From Rikenellaceae bacterium (GTDB taxonomy: Bacteria > Bacteroidota > Bacteroidia > Bacteroidales > Rikenellaceae), in assembly GCA_017442365.1 (NCBI GenBank), contig JAFRZW010000016.1, forward strand, positions 62,001 to 126,000: a stretch of 64,000 nucleotides of DNA. Reading direction: 5' to 3'. This document shows positions 24,275 to 33,973 of this stretch, piece by piece (positions within the stretch are counted from its first letter, which is position 1; each line of letters starts with the position of its first letter). Both the position numbers and the translations under genes were made by a program. The notes under the pieces were generated by a model. It searched no databases and was not told where the DNA came from. It was given only the letters and a program-made list of their open reading frames with translations.

Positions 24275-24314
24275 TACTTTGAGAAGAACGTAAACACATA
24301 AAAATATAGAACTT

Positions 24315-24758
24315 ATGAAAAAGATTGGTATCGCGTCAGATCACGCAGGTTTTCAACTCAAAGAGTATTTGATCGGTTGGCTCGGAGCAAAGGGCTACGA
24401 GGTGTATGACTATGGCTGTCCGAGCGAGGAGAGCTGCGACTATCCCGATTTTGCTCACGCTCTGGCGTCGGCTGTCGAGTCGGGTGAGGTCGATGGCGGT
24501 GTTGCGATGTGCGGCACGGGTAATGGTATCAGTATGAGCCTCAACAAACATCAGGGCGTGCGTGCGGCTCTGTGCTGGACTCCCGAAATTTCGGCTCTGG
24601 CCAAGCAGCACAACAACGCAAATATCTGCGTTGTTCCTGCACGTTTCATCGACAACGACGAGGCTACGGCAATCCTGACGGCCTATTTCGAGGCTGAGTT
24701 CGAGGGTGGTCGCCACCAGCGTCGCGTCGAGAAGATTCCCGTTCAACCCGCTAAATAA
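24315..24758 (+). CDS. rpiB: Ribose-5-phosphate isomerase B
   Basis: Interconverts ribose 5-phosphate and ribulose 5-phosphate in the pentose phosphate pathway. Seen: 147 residues with GIASDHAGFQLKEYL at the N-terminus, the active-site Cys loop AMCGTGNGISMSLNK and the NICVVPARF strand, all diagnostic of the LacA/RpiB family. Normal length. Nine bases separate it from the HerA-like ATPase gene, so the two are probably co-transcribed. Confidence 0.95.
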   Translation: MKKIGIASDHAGFQLKEYLIGWLGAKGYEVYDYGCPSEESCDYPDFAHALASAVESGEVDGGVAMCGTGNGISMSLNKHQGVRAALCWTPEISALAKQHNNANICVVPARFIDNDEATAILTAYFEAEFEGGRHQRRVEKIPVQPAK

Positions 24759-24767
24759 CACCGCACG

Positions 24768-26354
24768 ATGTACACTGCCGATAAAAAATTATACGTTGCT
24801 CACGGTCCGTCGGGACAGATCTCGATCGAGGGTAGTATGGCCAATCGCCACGGCTTGATTGCCGGTGCGACGGGTACGGGTAAGACCGTAACGTTGCAGG
24901 TGCTGGCCGAGACCTTCTCGCAGGCGGGCGTGCCCTGCTTTATGGCCGATATGAAGGGCGACCTTTCGGGTATCAGCCAGAAGGGTGCGATGAGTGGTTT
25001 CATCGAGAAGCGTTGCGCCGAGTTCGGTATCACCGATCCGCAGTTTGAGGGTTGCCCCGTGCGTGTGTTCGACGTCTATGGCGAGCGTGGCCACGCAATG
25101 CGTACGACGGTGAGCGAGATGGGTCCGCAGCTGCTGTCGCGTCTGATGCAACTGAACGAAACACAGAGCGGCGTGCTCAATATCGTATTCCGCATTGCCG
25201 ATGATAATAGCTTGCTGCTCATCGACTTGAAGGACTTGCGACTGATGCTCGACTATGTGGCTAAGAATGCAAAACAATATACCACCGAGTATGGCAACAT
25301 CTCGTCGGCATCGATCGGTGCGATCCAGCGCTCGTTGCTGGCAATCGAGAGCGAGGGTGGCGATAAGTTCTTCGGTGAGCCTGCATTCAACATCTTCGAC
25401 CTGATTCAGACTGAGGGCGGTCGTGGTGTGATGAATGTGCTGGCGGCCGATAAACTGATGCTCAACCCCAAACTCTACTCGACCTTCTTGTTGTGGTTGC
25501 TGTCGGAGTTGTATGAGAATCTGCCCGAGGTGGGCGACGCCGAACTGCCGAAGTTGGTATTCTTCTTCGATGAGGCGCATATGTTGTTCGATGGCACGTC
25601 GAAGGCGCTGGTCGATAAGATCGAGCAGGTCGTTCGACTGATCCGCTCGAAGGGCGTGGGTGTCTATTTCGTAACTCAGTCGCCGACCGATATTCCCGAG
25701 GAGATTCTCGGTCAGTTGGGTAACCGTATCCAGCACGCTCTGCGCGCATTTACGCCGAAGGATCAGAAGGCAGTGCGCTCGGCAGCGCAGACCTTCCGCG
25801 CCAATCCTTCGTTCTCGACCGAGCAGGCAATTATGGAATTGGGTACGGGCGAGGCTCTGGTTTCGTTCCTTGATCCGAAGGGCGCTCCGTCGATGGTCGA
25901 GCGTGCCAAGATTCTCTTCCCGCTGAGTCAGATCGGTGCAATTACCGACGACGAGCGTCGAGTGCTGATGGCGTCGGCACCTGTCGGAATCCGCGCCTAC
26001 GATATGGCGGTTGATCGCGTGAGTGCTTACGAGGTGCTGACCGAGCAAAACGCTGAGGCTGAGAAGGCTGCGGCGGAGGCTGCGGCAGCCGAAGAGGAGG
26101 CAAAACGTGCCGCTTTGGAGGAGAAGGAGCGTGCCAAAAAGGAGCGTAGCGGCGTAGGTCGCGGACTGCTCGGCACGTTGGTTGGTGCTGCGGCGACGAG
26201 CTTTATTCGTAGTGTGAGCACCTCGTTGGCTAAGTCGATCACGGGCGGCTCGAAGTCGAGTGGCAAGTCGATTTTGGGCAAGGCTGCCCAGTCGGCAACC
26301 ACCACCGCCACCCGCCAAATCGTCAATCAAACCTTGAAGAAGATTTTGAAGTAA
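24768..26354 (+). CDS. HerA-like ATPase (DUF853/YjgR family)
   Basis: Seen: 528 residues. Walker A is [11 protein letters not shown] near residues 33-43; Walker B is [13 protein letters not shown] near residue 260; an arginine-finger-like segment follows in [13 protein letters not shown]. The C-terminus (about 420-460) is a charged Ala/Glu/Lys coiled coil, then a Gly/Ser/Ala-rich tail. Known: YjgR/DUF853 is a FtsK/HerA-superfamily hexameric DNA-pumping ATPase of unknown role; HerA proper works with the NurA nuclease. The next gene, 15 bp on, encodes a PD-(D/E)XK-type nuclease domain, which makes a functional pair worth testing. Confidence 0.9.
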   Translation: MYTADKKLYVAHGPSGQISIEGSMANRHGLIAGATGTGKTVTLQVLAETFSQAGVPCFMADMKGDLSGISQKGAMSGFIEKRCAEFGITDPQFEGCPVRVFDVYGERGHAMRTTVSEMGPQLLSRLMQLNETQSGVLNIVFRIADDNSLLLIDLKDLRLMLDYVAKNAKQYTTEYGNISSASIGAIQRSLLAIESEGGDKFFGEPAFNIFDLIQTEGGRGVMNVLAADKLMLNPKLYSTFLLWLLSELYENLPEVGDAELPKLVFFFDEAHMLFDGTSKALVDKIEQVVRLIRSKGVGVYFVTQSPTDIPEEILGQLGNRIQHALRAFTPKDQKAVRSAAQTFRANPSFSTEQAIMELGTGEALVSFLDPKGAPSMVERAKILFPLSQIGAITDDERRVLMASAPVGIRAYDMAVDRVSAYEVLTEQNAEAEKAAAEAAAAEEEAKRAALEEKERAKKERSGVGRGLLGTLVGAAATSFIRSVSTSLAKSITGGSKSSGKSILGKAAQSATTTATRQIVNQTLKKILK

Positions 26355-26369
26355 AAACGTAGCTAACGA

Positions 26370-27293
26370 ATGGCAAAACAGTACAATCGAGTTATGCTCG
26401 GTCGCGGTGGGATCCACGCTGAACAGTGCGTAAATGAGGGATTTATTGGTGCAGATTTTGATATTTATCAAGATTTGACAACCTCTTTGCCGGATAATTG
26501 GAAGGATTTCAATAAGGAATTTGTTCCAATTTTTCTGCAAAATAAGCCTGAAAAGTCGAAAGTTGCGGCGGGATTGTCGTGCGGTATGTTGTGGACTATC
26601 TGCAAGGGTCTGCAAATTGACGACATTGTTCTCTCTCCCGACGGGAAAGGATATTACTATGTTGGGCGCATTATTGGTAATTATTACTACGTACCCAATG
26701 GTTTGTTTCCTCACCGTCGTAAGGTCGAGTGGTTCAGTGAAAAAATCGCCCGCGCCGATATGAGCAAGGAGTTGCGTGGTTCGTGCGGATCAATCGGAAC
26801 GTGCTGTAACATAACCAACTATGCAGCGGAAATAGAATCATTGATAAATGCTCATACAACCATTATTTCGTGTAATAACGACGAGGTTGAGGACGCTGCT
26901 GAGTTCGCTATGGAGAAGCACCTCGAAGATTTTTTGATTAAGAATTGGAAGAGTACTCCACTTGGTAAAAAATACGATATCTACGAAGAAGAAGGCGAAT
27001 TGATTGGTCAGCAGTATCCTTCCGATACAGGCCCGATTGATATTCTTGCCATTAGCAAGGATCGTAAAACTCTTCTTGTTATTGAGTTGAAGAAGGGTCG
27101 AGCGTCAGATGTCGTTGTTGGTCAGATTCAGCGATATATGGGGTATATCAAAGAGGAAGTGGCCGAAAGCAACCAAACGGTGCGTGGTGTCATTATTGGA
27201 CTTGATAGCGATACTCGATCGAAACGCGCTTTATCTGTTACTAATAATATTGAATTCTATAAGTATCAGATTGATTTCAAATTAGTTAAGTAA
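26370..27293 (+). CDS. NucS-domain (PD-(D/E)XK) nuclease with an unassigned N-terminal domain
   Basis: Seen: 307 residues. The C-terminal 135 or so match the NucS/DUF91 catalytic fold: LEDFLIKNW, IGQQYPSDTGPIDILA (catalytic D), LLVIELKKGRASD (E-x-K) and VGQIQRYMGYIKEE. The N-terminal 150 residues (GRGGIHAEQC, FIGADFDIYQDL, AAGLSCGMLWTICKG, GSCGSIGTCCNI) resemble a small beta-rich recognition domain found fused to Mrr-like restriction nucleases. Inferred: a DNA-cleaving defence or repair enzyme. It is visibly more AT-rich than its neighbours, which fits transfer. It follows the HerA-like ATPase by 15 bp and ends at its own terminator. Confidence 0.8.
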   Translation: MAKQYNRVMLGRGGIHAEQCVNEGFIGADFDIYQDLTTSLPDNWKDFNKEFVPIFLQNKPEKSKVAAGLSCGMLWTICKGLQIDDIVLSPDGKGYYYVGRIIGNYYYVPNGLFPHRRKVEWFSEKIARADMSKELRGSCGSIGTCCNITNYAAEIESLINAHTTIISCNNDEVEDAAEFAMEKHLEDFLIKNWKSTPLGKKYDIYEEEGELIGQQYPSDTGPIDILAISKDRKTLLVIELKKGRASDVVVGQIQRYMGYIKEEVAESNQTVRGVIIGLDSDTRSKRALSVTNNIEFYKYQIDFKLVK

Positions 27294-27302
27294 CATAATT
27301 TC

Positions 27303-27333
27303 CCCGCCAAAATTTATTTGGCGGGTATTTTTT
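27303..27333 (+). terminator. Terminator of the NucS-domain gene
   Basis: Perfect 9-bp stem CCCGCCAAA / TTTGGCGGG with a 5-nt loop, followed by TATTTTTTG. From here to 27516 I see no gene. Confidence 0.85.
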
Positions 27334-27516
27334 GCCCGTGCTTTTTGAAACAAATATTTGTTTCAAAAAAAAGTAAAATTGGAAGAAATTTTAATAAACT
27401 TGAGATTCTGATTTTTTGCTTTGACAAATTCAAAGGGCAAAATCTGCGATTTTTGACAAACGCGGTGGCGCAGCTTTGCCCGCAAAGGTGTGGCGAAAAC
27501 GCTGTTTCCGCCAACA

Positions 27517-27633
27517 ATTTTGAATCCTGAATCTTGAATCCTGAATCTTGAATCCTGAATCTTGAACTCTGAATCCTAAATTTTGAATCTTGAATTTTGA
27601 ATCTTGAATAATAAAACCCGCCCATATGGCGGG
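27517..27633. repeat. Heptad repeat tract plus CCCGCC hairpin
   Basis: About 13 units alternating TTGAATC and CTGAATC (27517-27610), then the perfect hairpin CCCGCC-CATAT-GGCGGG (27617-27633). It shares both parts with the elements flanking metK, but with the repeat in the opposite sense. Confidence 0.85.
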
Positions 27634-27645
27634 TGAATTGTGAAT

Positions 27646-27675
27646 AAAAAACCGCACCCCTTGCGGAGTGCGGTT
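27646..27675 (-). terminator. murQ terminator
   Basis: On the minus strand AACCGCAC / GTGCGGTT (8-bp perfect stem, 10-nt loop) followed by T6, 25 bp after the murQ stop. Confidence 0.85.
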
Positions 27676-27700
27676 TCGTTCGGATCTCGCTCAGGGAGAA

Positions 27701-28522
27701 TTACTTCTCAGCGTTGTAAGCAGCCAGAGCCTCCTTCACCGAGCCGTACTTTTCGAGCAATGCGTGAGCATCGTCATACGACAGGTCGGTCGAGCCCATA
27801 ATCATACGGGTACCGCGGTCCCACAACTTAGCGTTGGTGAGCTGCATATTAACCATACGATTACCCTTAACACGTCCCATACGGATCATAATCGAGGTGC
27901 TCAACATATTGAGCATCAGCTTCTGAGCCGTACCCGACTTCATACGGGTCGAACCGGTTACGAACTCGGGACCTACAACAGCCTCCATTGCGTACTCAGC
28001 CTCAGCAGCTACGGGCGAGTTGGGGTTGCAGGTGATCGAGCCGGTCAGCAGACCATTCTCGCGGGCGTCGCGCAGACCACCGATAACGTAGGGGGTGGTA
28101 CCCGAAGCAGCGATACCGATCAGGGTGTCGAGCTCATTCACGTCAAACTCCTTCAACTCATTCCAAGCCTTGTGAGCATCGTCCTCAGCCGACTCAACAG
28201 CGCTACGCAGAGCCTTGTCGCCACCAGCGATCAGACCGATTACCAGGTCGGGCGAAACACCGTAGGTGGGAGGCAGCTCCGATGCGTCGAGCACGCCCAA
28301 ACGACCGCTGGTACCTGCGCCGATGTAGAATACGCGACCGCCCTTCTCCATACGCTCGACGATCTTCTCGACCAAAGCGGCCATTACGGGGATCGACTCA
28401 CGAACGGCGATAGCCACTTTCTGGTCCTCGTTGTTGAGGTTGGTGAGCAGCTCGGTAACGCTCATCTGCTCCAAGTTGTCATAGAGCGACGACTGCTCGG
28501 TTACTTTGATAAATTCAGCCAT
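27701..28522 (-). CDS. murQ: N-acetylmuramic acid 6-phosphate etherase
   Basis: Cleaves the lactyl ether of MurNAc-6-P to give GlcNAc-6-P and D-lactate. Seen: 273 residues, a SIS domain with VFYIGAGTSGRLGVLDASE (sugar-phosphate loop), GLIAGGDKALRSAVE and the MurQ-specific VTGSTRMKSGTAQK. Slightly shorter than E. coli MurQ (298). It lies 27 bp downstream of murK in a two-gene minus-strand operon. Its product is the substrate of nagA at 44176. Confidence 0.96.
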   Translation of the reverse strand: MAEFIKVTEQSSLYDNLEQMSVTELLTNLNNEDQKVAIAVRESIPVMAALVEKIVERMEKGGRVFYIGAGTSGRLGVLDASELPPTYGVSPDLVIGLIAGGDKALRSAVESAEDDAHKAWNELKEFDVNELDTLIGIAASGTTPYVIGGLRDARENGLLTGSITCNPNSPVAAEAEYAMEAVVGPEFVTGSTRMKSGTAQKLMLNMLSTSIMIRMGRVKGNRMVNMQLTNAKLWDRGTRMIMGSTDLSYDDAHALLEKYGSVKEALAAYNAEK

Positions 28523-28549
28523 AGTAATGTGTTATGTTTTTTTTGATGA

Positions 28550-29401
28550 TTATTTTGCGTTCTTGTGGTACTCAACCAGACCCTCCATCGGCACCTGCGA
28601 GATGTTGCCGATCTTCAAGCCGTAGGCGTTCAGCACCTTCTCCAACTGCGGACGGAAGTAGTAAGCGATGCTACCTACGAACGAGATGGGGCACTCCTTA
28701 GCCTGCTCGTACTGCAATACATTGCGCTCAACGAACTCGGTGAACGACTGCTCGACGATCTTGGCGCACTCGGGGCGGTCGATGTGCTTCGAGAGGAAGC
28801 GGGTCATACTTGCCATAAAGCGGTTGGGCTGAGGGCGGGGTTTGTTATACACGTTGTTGATGAAGTCGATATACTCGTAGGGGTAGTCCTCGTAGAAGAG
28901 CTTGGTCAGATCCTCGGGGAAGAGGCCTTTGAGTACGTCAGCGAGCAACTTTTTGCCCATTACTGCGCCACTGCCCTCGTCGCCCAAGATGAAACCGAGC
29001 GGACGAACGTTCTTAACGATCTCCTTACCGTCGTAGTAGCACGAGTTAGCGCCCGTACCGAGGATACAAGCGATACCTGCCTCGTGGCCGCATACAGCGC
29101 GAGCCGAAGCAACGAGGTCGCTGGTAGCTTCGAGTTTCGAGCAGCCGAAAAATTCGTTGACTACCTCAGCGAGGGTAGCGGTAGCTGCGGGGAACGACGG
29201 ACCGCAACCTGCACCGTAGAAATAGACTGCATCGATACCCTCTTTGGGGCCGGTGTATTCGTCAGTGAGGACGGCTTTGATCTGTTCGCCGGTCATCATC
29301 ACGGCGTTGATGCCCGAAGTGTAGTAAGATGTAGCGACACCCTGTGCATCTACCACGCACCATTGGGTTTTGGTTGAGCCGCTGTCAGCAATAATGTACA
29401 T
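28550..29401 (-). CDS. murK: BadF-family sugar kinase, likely MurNAc kinase MurK
   Basis: Seen: 283 residues with ASKHA-fold motifs: phosphate-1 ADSGSTKTQW, YFYGAGCGPSF, adenosine-region ACILGTGANSCYYDG and LGFILGDEGSGAVMG. Known: the BadF/BcrA-like group contains GlcNAc kinases and the MurNAc kinase MurK described in Tannerella forsythia, which is encoded with murQ and a transporter. Inferred: because murQ follows directly, MurNAc (giving MurNAc-6-P) is the most likely substrate; GlcNAc kinase is the alternative. A full promoter is seen upstream. Confidence 0.85.
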   Translation of the reverse strand: MYIIADSGSTKTQWCVVDAQGVATSYYTSGINAVMMTGEQIKAVLTDEYTGPKEGIDAVYFYGAGCGPSFPAATATLAEVVNEFFGCSKLEATSDLVASARAVCGHEAGIACILGTGANSCYYDGKEIVKNVRPLGFILGDEGSGAVMGKKLLADVLKGLFPEDLTKLFYEDYPYEYIDFINNVYNKPRPQPNRFMASMTRFLSKHIDRPECAKIVEQSFTEFVERNVLQYEQAKECPISFVGSIAYYFRPQLEKVLNAYGLKIGNISQVPMEGLVEYHKNAK

Positions 29402-29456
29402 AATTGCAAGGTTTGTTTAGTTAGTTATTGTTTTGATTTCGATTTCTTTCGAATGA

Positions 29457-29485
29457 CAAATATAATCATTTTTGCTGAAAATCAA
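29457..29485 (-). promoter_or_regulatory. murKQ promoter
   Basis: On the minus strand TTG (29483-29485), 18 nt, TATATTTG (29457-29464), about 56 nt before the murK ATG. It is back to back with the amidase promoter, so one regulator could act on both. Confidence 0.7.
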
Positions 29486-29524
29486 TAATAATTTAATATT
29501 TATTTATTTTATTTGTGGAACTCA

Positions 29525-29554
29525 TTGATATTTCGGGAAAAAGTTATATATTTG
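29525..29554 (+). promoter_or_regulatory. Promoter of the amidase / salvage operon
   Basis: TTG at 29525-29527 and TATATTTG at 29547-29554, spaced 19 nt. The amidase ATG is 75 nt downstream. Confidence 0.7.
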
Positions 29555-29629
29555 AATTGTCAAATTGTGCCGTTGTGCGAGCAGTTTGATGACTAACTTA
29601 ATGATAACCAATAGAAACCGATAATCACA

Positions 29630-32467
29630 ATGAGAAAAACACTCCTGATGTTGTCGGCCGTAGTTGCTATGCAACTTGCTGCCGCTCAACCTAATCCCGC
29701 TGCAACCGACAAAGTGTTGCAGAATGCTCAATTTTCGACCTTCCGTGTTGATGATGCAAAAGTGGTCGATGGACGCTTGGTCGTTAAACTCAATCAAAAT
29801 GTTCAGCGAGCGCCTGTTTTCGAGCAGACGATTGCAGCTATCGAGACCGAATTGCGCGATTCGCTGGGTGTCGATTATGCCGAGATGCCGATCGATCTGA
29901 CGATCTATGGACGTCCCCTTGCCGATTTCATCACCGATGTTACGCGCGGTAAGGTTGAGGCTCACGACCAGATCGTTCGCAAACTCGATCGTCCTACTTT
30001 CGAGAAGGGTCTGAGCGGTCGCTCGATCGCTACGTGGGCAAGCCACGGTTGGTTCTATGAACCGAGTTTGAATCGTTGGGAGTTCCAGCGTGCTCGCTGC
30101 CACTCGACCGTTGAGGATATCTCTTCGACGGGTTACATCAACGCTTACCTCGCTCCGATGTTGGAGAATGCAGGTGCTGAGGTCTATATGCCTCGTGAGC
30201 GCGATCCGTATGGTCTGTTGGAGGTGGTCGATAACGACCGCGCTAACAGCAAGCTGCTCCGCCGCAAGGGTAAGTGGGAGGTAGTCGAGGCTGGTTATCT
30301 GCACAAGGATATCATCTATAACGACGAGAATCCCTTCCGTATGGGTACCTATCTGCGTTTCAAGGCCGACAACCGTAGCTCGAAGAACTCGGCAGTCTAT
30401 ACTCCCGCGTTCCGTCAGGCTGGCGACTATCCCGTCTATGTATCGTGGGGTAACGAGGGCGAGAAGGCCGGCAAGGCTATCTACGAGGTGCGCCACACGG
30501 GCGGTGTAACCCGCTTCGAGGTTGATCAGAAGGCTGATGGTCGCACGTGGTACTATCTGGGTACGTTCCGTTTCGCTGCCGGTCAGAATGTCGAGCAAGG
30601 CTCGGTAACGGTTCGTGCGTCGGAGAATTGCCCCGCAGGTGCTGTTGTTTCGACCGATGCAGTTCGCTTTGGTGGCGGCTGGGGTCGCGTAGCTCGCGGC
30701 AAGGACAATATGCTGAGCGGTGCAGTGGCGTTTGCCGAGGGCTCGCGCTACTATCTGCAAGCAGCAGGTCTGCCCGATAGCATCTACTCGCCTTCGGGAT
30801 TCAAAAATGATTATAACGACGACTATCGCTCGCGTTCGTTCTGGGTAAATCATATGAAGGACCAGATGAATATTCCGATCGATCTGTCGTTCGCGTTCCA
30901 TACCGACGCAGGTACTACGAAGGACTCGACCATCGTCGGTACGTTGATGATTTATAGCACCTACACCGAGGAGCAGGAGCGTATGAGCAACTTTACGGAC
31001 GGTCGTCCGAAGATGCTCAGCCGCGATCTGGCTGACGCAGTCCAGACTCAGATCTGCGACGATGTTCGCGCGCTGCACGAGAAGAATTGGCCGCGTCGTG
31101 AGTTGCGTGATGCAGCATATCACGAGGCTTGGAAACCCGATGTGCCCTGTATGTTGTTGGAGCTGTTGTCGCACCAGAATTTGGCCGATAACCGCTACCA
31201 CCTCGATCCTCGATTCCGTTTCACGGTGAGCCGCGCAATCTACAAGGGTATGGTTCGTTTCCTCAATGGTGGCGATTGCGTGATCCAGCCGTTGGCTCCC
31301 GTTGAGTTTGCCGTTACGCCCGTTAGTGGCCGCAAGGTGCGCCTGACTTGGGCTGAGCAGGTCGATCCGCTGGAACCCACCGCAGTAGCTAAGTCGTATC
31401 GCGTCTATACCCGCCGTGGCGACGCAGGTTTCGACAATGGTGTGGTTGTGAATGGTACCTCGTACGAGTTCGAACTGCCTGAGTGGGGTGTTCAGTACTC
31501 GTTCCGCGTGTCGGCTGTGAACGAAGGTGGCGAGAGCTTCCCCTCGGAGGAGATGACCGCTTGTCTGTATGAGAATCAGCGTCCGGTGCTGATCGTCAAT
31601 GGCTTCACCCGTGTTGCTGCTCCTCTGTTCTTCGACGCAGGCGAGATGGCAGGCGTTGCTTGGTGGGAGGACGAAGGCGTTGCCGACAATATCAATACCT
31701 ATTGGGTTGGTAAGCCTTACGACTACTACCGCGCAAACGATTGGCTCGATGACGACTGCCCGGGTTGGGGCGCAAGTGGCTCGGAGGGCTTCAATGTTGT
31801 CGTTGCGGGTAACAAGTTCAACTTCACGACCGTTCACGGTAAGGCGTTGGCCGGCGCAGGTCGCGGTTTTGTATCGGTGAGCCGTGCAGCATTCGAGAAT
31901 CCGAAGTTCAACGCTACACCCTACGCAGCAGTCGATCTGATTATGGGTGAGCAGAAGACCTCGCACCTCTATAACAAGGCGTTGAAACCCGACTTCGCGG
32001 TCTATACTCCCGCGATGATGGCAGCGTTGCGTTCGTTGCAGGATCTGCGTATTCCGCTGTTGATCACGGGTGCATACGTGGGTAGCGACGCGGTGATCGA
32101 GAACGATAAGGAGGTTATCGACTTTATGAAGGAGGTACTCCACTACCAGCAGCGCAACAACCATTCGAGCCAAACGGGCTCGGTGATGTCGGTCGATGGC
32201 AAGCGCAATGGTTTCTCGTTGCCCGCTTGTACGTTTATGACCAAGGAGGGCTATCCGCAGTATCGTGTTGAGGCTCCCGACGCTTTGGAGCCGGTTGACA
32301 AGAATGGTATGCGTGTATATCGTTACTCGGATACGAGTATGAATGCAGGTGTGGCATACGATGGCAAGCAGCGTATCATTGTGCTGGGCTTCCCGTTCGA
32401 GTCGATTATCGGCGAAGCTGAGCGTGCAGGCGTTATGCGTGGCGTTATGAATTTCCTCGTTAAATAA
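29630..32467 (+). CDS. Exported N-acetylmuramoyl-L-alanine amidase with golvesin-like and FnIII domains
   Basis: Seen: 945 residues with a signal peptide ending AAAQ. The Amidase_3 zinc site is split: [10 protein letters not shown] (about 138), then a roughly 130-residue beta-rich insert of the golvesin/xanthan-lyase type (about 225-360, [20 protein letters not shown]), then FAFHTDAG (about 423) and the catalytic Glu in [10 protein letters not shown] (about 510). A fibronectin III domain follows (about 566-650), and a C-terminal alpha/beta domain of about 270 residues resembles an amidotransferase-like fold. Inferred: strips peptides from murein glycans outside the inner membrane. It heads the plus-strand salvage cluster, divergent from murKQ. 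Database names such as xanthan lyase would be misleading. Confidence 0.85.
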   Translation: MRKTLLMLSAVVAMQLAAAQPNPAATDKVLQNAQFSTFRVDDAKVVDGRLVVKLNQNVQRAPVFEQTIAAIETELRDSLGVDYAEMPIDLTIYGRPLADFITDVTRGKVEAHDQIVRKLDRPTFEKGLSGRSIATWASHGWFYEPSLNRWEFQRARCHSTVEDISSTGYINAYLAPMLENAGAEVYMPRERDPYGLLEVVDNDRANSKLLRRKGKWEVVEAGYLHKDIIYNDENPFRMGTYLRFKADNRSSKNSAVYTPAFRQAGDYPVYVSWGNEGEKAGKAIYEVRHTGGVTRFEVDQKADGRTWYYLGTFRFAAGQNVEQGSVTVRASENCPAGAVVSTDAVRFGGGWGRVARGKDNMLSGAVAFAEGSRYYLQAAGLPDSIYSPSGFKNDYNDDYRSRSFWVNHMKDQMNIPIDLSFAFHTDAGTTKDSTIVGTLMIYSTYTEEQERMSNFTDGRPKMLSRDLADAVQTQICDDVRALHEKNWPRRELRDAAYHEAWKPDVPCMLLELLSHQNLADNRYHLDPRFRFTVSRAIYKGMVRFLNGGDCVIQPLAPVEFAVTPVSGRKVRLTWAEQVDPLEPTAVAKSYRVYTRRGDAGFDNGVVVNGTSYEFELPEWGVQYSFRVSAVNEGGESFPSEEMTACLYENQRPVLIVNGFTRVAAPLFFDAGEMAGVAWWEDEGVADNINTYWVGKPYDYYRANDWLDDDCPGWGASGSEGFNVVVAGNKFNFTTVHGKALAGAGRGFVSVSRAAFENPKFNATPYAAVDLIMGEQKTSHLYNKALKPDFAVYTPAMMAALRSLQDLRIPLLITGAYVGSDAVIENDKEVIDFMKEVLHYQQRNNHSSQTGSVMSVDGKRNGFSLPACTFMTKEGYPQYRVEAPDALEPVDKNGMRVYRYSDTSMNAGVAYDGKQRIIVLGFPFESIIGEAERAGVMRGVMNFLVK

Positions 32468-32550
32468 CCGAAAAACTAATAAACTTAAATATTAACCAAA
32501 GGGGGCGCGAACGAAGGCTCGGCCCCGCACAAAAACCATTAAAAAACATT

Positions 32551-33966
32551 ATGGAAAAATTGATTACCTGCTTTATCGCCAACGGCCCCGAGGCTGAACT
32601 GGCAAAGACCAAGAGCCAGTTGGCTGAGAATGCAATCGTTGCTGAGGTGAACGTTGCTGGCGATCTGAACAAGACCGAGACTCTGCGCAAGATCGCAGCT
32701 GAGGTTAAGACCGCTTACACGATGTTCTACACCAAGTCGTTGGCATTGCAGATGGGTTACTACTCGCTGGATCGTTTCGTAGAGGTAGCTGAGGATACCG
32801 ATGCAGCAATGCTCTACTCGAACTACTACGAGTGCAAAGAGGGTAAGACTACGGCTCACCCCGTTATCGACTATCAGGCAGGTTCGCTGCGTAACGACTT
32901 CAACTTCGGTTCGGTGTTGGTAGTTAAGAGCGACAAGCTGCGTAAGGCAGTCGAGGCTATGGACGTTGATTACGAGTTTGCTGCAATGTACGACCTGCGT
33001 TTGAAGCTGTCGTTGCAGGGCGAGATTATGCGTCTGGCTGAGTTCCTCTACACTGAGGTTGAGATGGATACCCGCACCTCGGGCGACAAGATCTTCGACT
33101 ATGTGAACCCCGCTAACCGCGCCGTTCAGATCGAGATGGAGAAGGCTTGTACTCAGTATTTGAAGGACGCTGGTGCTTATTTGGAGCCCAAGTTCGAGGA
33201 TATCGACTTCACCGAGTGCGACTTCCCCGTTGAGGCATCGGTTATTATCCCCGTTCGTAACCGCGTTCGTACTATCGCTGACGCAGTTAAGTCGGTATTG
33301 ATGCAGAAGACCTCGTTCCCCTTCAACCTGATCGTTGTTGATAACCTTTCGACCGACGGTACTACCGAGATCTTGAAGGAGTTGGCAGCTACTGACGATC
33401 GTCTGGTACACATCATTCCCGAGCGTGAGGATCTGGGTATCGGTGGTTGCTGGAACCGCGCTATTATGGACGCACGTTGCGGTAAGTTCGCAGTGCAGCT
33501 CGATAGCGACGACCTCTACATCGACGAGAACACCTTGCAGAAGGTTGTTGATGCGTTCTACGAGCAGAAGTGTGGTGCTGTGATCGGTTCGTACAAGATC
33601 GTGAACTTCCAGCTCGAAATGCTGCCCCCAGGCGTAATCGACCACCGCGAGTGGACTCCCGACAATGGCCGCAACAATGGTCTGCGTATCAACGGTTTCG
33701 GTGCACCCCGTGCATTCTATACTCCGATGTTGCGCTCGATCAAGTTGCCTAACACCAGCTACGGTGAGGACTATGCAGTAGTTCTGTCGATCTCGCGCAA
33801 GTACCAGATTGGCCGTATCTACGAGCCTCTGTACCTGTGCCGTCGTTGGGAGGACAACTCGGACGGTAACCTGTCGATCGAGAAGGAGAACAGCAATAAC
33901 CTCTTCAAGGATCGCGTACGTACTATCGAGTTCCGCGCTCGTCAGCGTATGAACAAAAAGAACTAA
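32551..33966 (+). CDS. Family 2 glycosyltransferase with a degenerate second GT-A half
   Basis: Seen: 471 residues, no signal or TM helix. The C-terminal half (about 225-471) is a complete GT-A domain: [24 protein letters not shown], the DxD-type motif QLDSDD and GEDYAVVL. The N-terminal half (about 60-215) matches the second part of a GT2 domain ([39 protein letters not shown]) but lacks the nucleotide-binding start and DxD. Known: GT2 enzymes move sugars from nucleotide donors. Donor and acceptor are unknown. It is 7 bp upstream of the DUF4922 gene in a tight four-gene run ending with the AmpG-like carrier. Confidence 0.88.
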   Translation: MEKLITCFIANGPEAELAKTKSQLAENAIVAEVNVAGDLNKTETLRKIAAEVKTAYTMFYTKSLALQMGYYSLDRFVEVAEDTDAAMLYSNYYECKEGKTTAHPVIDYQAGSLRNDFNFGSVLVVKSDKLRKAVEAMDVDYEFAAMYDLRLKLSLQGEIMRLAEFLYTEVEMDTRTSGDKIFDYVNPANRAVQIEMEKACTQYLKDAGAYLEPKFEDIDFTECDFPVEASVIIPVRNRVRTIADAVKSVLMQKTSFPFNLIVVDNLSTDGTTEILKELAATDDRLVHIIPEREDLGIGGCWNRAIMDARCGKFAVQLDSDDLYIDENTLQKVVDAFYEQKCGAVIGSYKIVNFQLEMLPPGVIDHREWTPDNGRNNGLRINGFGAPRAFYTPMLRSIKLPNTSYGEDYAVVLSISRKYQIGRIYEPLYLCRRWEDNSDGNLSIEKENSNNLFKDRVRTIEFRARQRMNKKN

Positions 33967-33973
33967 TGGGACT

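Noticed and set aside
29522-32173. An 883-codon open frame on the minus strand opposite the amidase gene
   Set aside because: The plus-strand gene has clear domains. The genome avoids TTA, CTA and TCA codons, which are the ones that make antisense stops, so long stop-free antisense frames arise by composition. The translated product is Arg/His/Leu-rich and has no domain.
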